Origin: Terfezia claveryi
Taxonomy: Eukaryota; Ascomycota; Pezizomycetes; Pezizales; Pezizaceae
Assembly: GCA_015179025.1 (NCBI GenBank)
Contig: WHUX01000785.1
Span: 1 to 10,367 of the forward strand
Direction of reading: 5' to 3'
Length of the DNA stretch: 10,367 nucleotides
Part shown: in pieces, positions 8,065 through 10,367 of the stretch
Layout: each line of letters opens with the position of its first letter
How positions within the stretch are numbered: the first letter of the stretch is position 1
Notes under the pieces: model-generated
The model's input: only the letters and a program-made list of their open reading frames with translations
The model's database searches: none
What the model was told of the DNA's origin: nothing
Made by a program: the position numbers and the translations under genes

Positions 8065-8168
8065 TGTCACAGGGTGACATCCAGCCCTACCAAAGGTACT
8101 TGGGTACTTATAGAATGACCCTAGAATCTACATGAACTCTAGGTACACTCTTAGCAGTGTGGTGCAAA

Positions 8169-8209
8169 CGTTTCTAATACTTATCTATAAGAGTTAAGTA
8201 TTAGAAACG
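8169..8209. repeat. Perfect 15-bp hairpin in the LTR-like region
   Basis: CGTTTCTAATACTTA (8169-8183) and its exact reverse complement TAAGTATTAGAAACG (8195-8209) flank an 11-base loop. It lies in the AT-rich part of the presumed LTR. Its role is unknown; a terminator or processing hairpin in an LTR transcript, or the remnant of a small insert, are possibilities. Confidence 0.85.
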
Positions 8210-8388
8210 GGTATGAACCTCGGAGTAGTTTATAATCATCCTAGATGGTTAGGACACTTATAGAACGTCTATAAACCCTTGAGGTAGCTACGGTTCAAGT
8301 TACATAAGAATCCGATTAACCGTTCAATAGTTATACTCAGATTAATATGCTAACTATATGCATATATATGCTAGCTATATATTAGCTG

Positions 8389-8437
8389 GTACCCTGAAGT
8401 CTTGGCGTTACCCTGAATATTGAATTATTACTCTGAA
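8389..8437 (+). repeat. Three spaced copies of (G/T)TACYCTGAA
   Basis: GTACCCTGAA (8389), TTACCCTGAA (8408) and TTACTCTGAA (8428) recur at intervals of 19 and 20 bases. The near-regular spacing of about two helical turns resembles a set of protein-binding sites, but no known binding protein can be named. Confidence 0.6.
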
Positions 8438-9026
8438 CTACAGGAAAATAATTCGGTAAAAATAAATAAAAAAATGAAGCCATGAGGGCACACTTTAGAC
8501 CAAAGTGCGTCCGGTGACACTATAAGGGAGTGCGCCCAGGACAAAGGCTAAAGGTAGGGCCAAAACATAAAGTTTTCCGAATTTAATGTTTCAAGGTTCT
8601 ATCTAGGCCTACTCCTCGTCCTGATTTCATTTCTGCAATCTATTTTATGATCGGAGTTAAACGCATAGAGATATAAGACTTTTAATATGGTCATATATAT
8701 AACAACGGCTCTAGAGACAGGGCGACCAAGAGGTACGCCGGGGCAGTGGCAAAGGGGAATCGCATACGTAGGAGCGCTACGTGTGTGATTTGGGGAAAGG
8801 CTAGGGACAAGGCAAGGGCAAGAGGCAAGAGAGGCCGAGGGCAAGGGGTGCGAGACACGCGGAGGAAGTTGCCGAGTGTGTCGGAGGGAGGCAGCTATAC
8901 TGCAGAGCTGTTCACGAGACAAGGGGGTGCACAAGGGAGGTGCACAAGCATTGGGAAAGGCAAGATCCTGTATTAGGTATACAAGATGTTGGATGGGGAT
9001 CCAACGAGAGGGCGGAGAGAGCAAGC

Positions 9027-9034
9027 TATATATA
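9027..9034 (-). promoter_or_regulatory. TATA box in U3 of the element 2 LTR
   Basis: On the - strand the sequence reads TCCTGTATATATAGC, about 161 bases downstream of the LTR start. This is a normal place for the retrotransposon promoter. Transcription would start a little below 9010 and head toward lower coordinates. No second LTR in the window is available to test conservation. Confidence 0.5.
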
Positions 9035-9135
9035 CAGGATTCCTTCCTGGCTGGCCAAGGCCACCGGAAGGAATAAGGTTCCCGAGACCCCTTATCTCAG
9101 GAACAGAGATAACAACGATATCAATCAACAATAAC

Positions 9136-9165
9136 GAGAGTCAGACGGAATCTCGTCTGACTCTC
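9136..9165. repeat. Perfect 12-bp hairpin in U3
   Basis: GAGAGTCAGACG (9136-9147) and CGTCTGACTCTC (9154-9165) flank a 6-base loop. It lies about 30 bases inside the LTR end, between it and the TATA box. It may be a transcription-factor palindrome or a structural element of the 3' end of the transcript. Confidence 0.85.
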
Positions 9166-9197
9166 AAACCCAACTAGGAAAGGACGGTTGTGACACT

Positions 9198-9209
9198 ATC
9201 CCCCCTTTA
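9198..9209 (-). promoter_or_regulatory. Polypurine tract of element 2
   Basis: On the - strand TAAAGGGGGGAT is followed by AG and then the LTR start TGTCACA. This is the primer for plus-strand DNA synthesis in LTR retrotransposons, and its place just before the 3' LTR fixes the LTR boundary at 9195. Confidence 0.8.
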
Positions 9210-9403
9210 GGCTCGGAGCCCCAGCAACGAAAGACAAAGTGAAAGGCAAGACAAAAACAAACAAACAAAACAGGCGACTAAAACCAATAACCTATAACAC
9301 AACCCCAACGCCGGAAGTACGTACCAACAATAATCCCAACAACAACGACAATAACAACAGTGACAAAACAACCCTAATAACCAATTCCTGGATGACAAGA
9401 ACA
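9210..9403 (-). other. 3' untranslated stretch of element 2
   Basis: This lies between the stop codon of the integrase-chromodomain frame (TGA at 9404-9406) and the polypurine tract. On the + strand it is rich in CAA/AAC (about 9325-9370). The long hydrophobic open frame across it on the - strand (Leu/Cys/Val-rich) is the reading of this simple sequence and not a likely membrane protein. Confidence 0.6.
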
Positions 9404-10367
9404 TCATTGGGTGGGGCGAGGCTTTCGGGAGTAACGCTGATGGAATAGGGTGACCAAGTCCTGTGCGTTTTCCAGGTCCTCCGCTGGTTGCCAGGTCGTC
9501 TCCTCATCTCCCAGCCATTTGACCTTATATTGCAGGTGCCCATACCTTCTTTGGGAGTCCAGCACTTCCTCTACCTCCCATTCCTCCTCACCTTCGATAA
9601 CCACGGGGGGAGGTAGAGGTGTTTCTGGCCGGGGAGAGGGTCACTAGTGGCAGGCTCGATCTCAGAGACATGGACGACCGGGTGGCGTTTGATGTCCTTG
9701 AGAAACCTCAATCGATAGGCATGAGTGCCTACAGCGCCTAGTACCTCGAAGGGGCCTAAGAACTTATGGTCCAGTTTGCGGGAGGGCCGTTCTGTTCGGA
9801 AGTGTGTGCTGGATAGCCATACTTAGTCCCCTGGGTGGTATTTAGGAGCTGGCAACCGGGACCCATTGGCATACTCCGCTTGCCTGGCTTGGGCGTAGGC
9901 CAACTCAGCCTTCAAGGTAGCATAGAGTTTTGTGATCTCTGTTGCGAAGTCCCTGGCTGGGGCATTCTCCCTGGCCTTGCGCAGAGGTGCTAGGGAGTCT
10001 ACGAACTGAGGGTGCCAGCCATAATTGGCCAGAAATGGGAGGTCTTCAGGGTCTCGGAGAAGTGGTTGTTGGCGGAGAACTCACAGGTCGCCAGCAACGA
10101 AACCCAGTTATTCTGCTGATAATTGATGTACGTCCTCAGGTACTACTCCATGATGGCGTTCATGCGTTCTGACTGGCCATCAGTCTGAGGGTGGTATGCC
10201 GTGGACAGGTGTACTTCAATACCTAGCAGCTCACAGAAGGTTCTCCAGAAGTCGGTGACAAACTGAGGGCTGCGGTCTGAGACAACCGATTCCGGGAGGC
10301 CATGGTAACGGAAACATTATTCAGGTAAAGGGATGCCAATTCAGGGGCTGAGCAGGTGTCTCGACAG
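9404..10367 (-). pseudogene. pol: Integrase with C-terminal chromodomain, element 2 (3' part of pol)
   Basis: Integrase joins retrotransposon DNA to the host chromosome. Read from the window edge, the catalytic core shows VVSDRSPQF (Asp codon 10275-10277) and TAYHPQTDGQSER (Glu codon 10167-10169). Exactly 35 codons lie between them, the standard D,35,E spacing. HKFLGPFEVL (about 9735-9765) is the GPY/F module, and HPVVHVSEIEP precedes the chromodomain. Damage: TAG at 10143-10145 and TAA at 9823-9825. Single-base losses also shift the frame in short homopolymers near 10312-10314 (AAA), 10037-10039 (GGG) and 9605-9610 (GGGGGG) on the + strand. DRG is DRS here. The N-terminal zinc-binding part and the first catalytic Asp lie outside the window. 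The three indels could be decay or sequencing errors. Confidence 0.9.
9437..9583 (-). other. Chromodomain at the end of element 2 integrase
   Basis: The segment begins EWEVEEVLDSQRR, contains LQYKVKWLG and ends TTWQPAEDLENA, the normal chromodomain order. In chromoviruses this domain is thought to guide integration by reading histone methylation. Two aromatic residues of the usual ligand cage remain (W in EWEV and W in KWLG). The Tyr that commonly follows KWxG is Asp here, so binding may be reduced. The protein ends 9 to 10 residues later in RKPRPTQ and a stop. Confidence 0.85.

Larger units (their letters stand above)
8065..9195 (-). repeat. Probable 3' LTR of element 2
   Basis: The - strand begins TGTCACAACC right after the polypurine tract (end at 9195) and would finish CCCTGTGACA at 8065, giving 7-base inverted ends TGTCACA/TGTGACA, the usual TG...CA form. 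The end at 9195 is well supported by the tract and a TATA box about 160 bases in. The end at 8065 is less sure: it gives an LTR of 1131 bp with an unusually long R-U5, and base composition changes near 8690. An alternative end is 8519 (also GTGACA), which would make 8065-8519 a separate 455-bp solo LTR or similar insert. No protein-coding frame in this stretch is convincing. Confidence 0.55.
8065..10367 (-). mobile_element. Element 2: Ty3/gypsy chromovirus, partial, nested in element 1
   Basis: Read on the - strand, an integrase with a C-terminal chromodomain is followed by an untranslated stretch, a polypurine tract and an LTR. This is the 3' end of a chromovirus (a Ty3/gypsy lineage). Element 1's RNase H homology ends exactly where TGTCACA begins at 8065, so I infer element 2 was inserted there. 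Its protease, RT, RNase H, gag and 5' LTR would lie beyond 10367. From about 8700 on it is much richer in GC and CpG than element 1, which fits a later arrival. Confidence 0.8.

Noticed and set aside
8599..9177. Open frames of 60-140 codons on both strands in the LTR region
   Set aside because: They overlap each other in different phases, resemble no known domain, and lie between the LTR end and its TATA box or downstream of it, where non-coding LTR sequence is expected.

Overview
The window looks like a transposon graveyard from a repeat-rich eukaryotic genome. A filamentous fungus is the most likely source. That is an inference, resting on Ty3/gypsy-type elements, one a chromovirus, decayed mostly by transitions that made in-frame stops, as RIP-type or methyl-cytosine decay would. 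A plant or other host that methylates CpG cannot be excluded. I see no intact protein gene, no host gene, no rRNA or tRNA gene and no CRISPR array.

Three insertion layers can be separated. (1) The oldest is a Ty3/gypsy-like retrotransposon on the + strand, called element 1 here. Its gag lies at about 1031-2839 and its gag-pol continuation (linker, aspartic protease, reverse transcriptase, start of RNase H) at 5971-8064. All its pieces keep one reading frame but hold about 20 in-frame stops, and the first catalytic Asp of the reverse transcriptase is now Asn. Upstream, 601-1002 is two tandem 201-bp units that can form hairpins. Positions 1-600 are AT-rich and hold no gene I recognise. (2) A foldback structure of about 3.1 kb (2855-5970) sits inside gag. 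It has near-mirror arms of about 0.86 and 0.91 kb around a 1.24-kb core of about 31 units of about 40 bp, rich in (AT)n. The arms are close to 98% identical over the stretch I compared. Each carries a purine-tract plus TATA module resembling the 3' end of an LTR element, pointing outwards. (3) A Ty3/gypsy chromovirus on the - strand (element 2) breaks element 1 inside RNase H at about 8065 and runs off the right edge. It shows a 3' LTR ending in TGTCACA/TGTGACA, a polypurine tract, and an integrase (D,35-residue spacing,E; GPF motif) with a C-terminal chromodomain. Two stops and three single-base frameshifts damage this reading frame.

The parts do not form a working pathway: each reading frame is broken. 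The interest lies in the nested order, the large palindrome with its satellite-like core, and the different style of decay in each layer. All coordinates and counts were read by eye.
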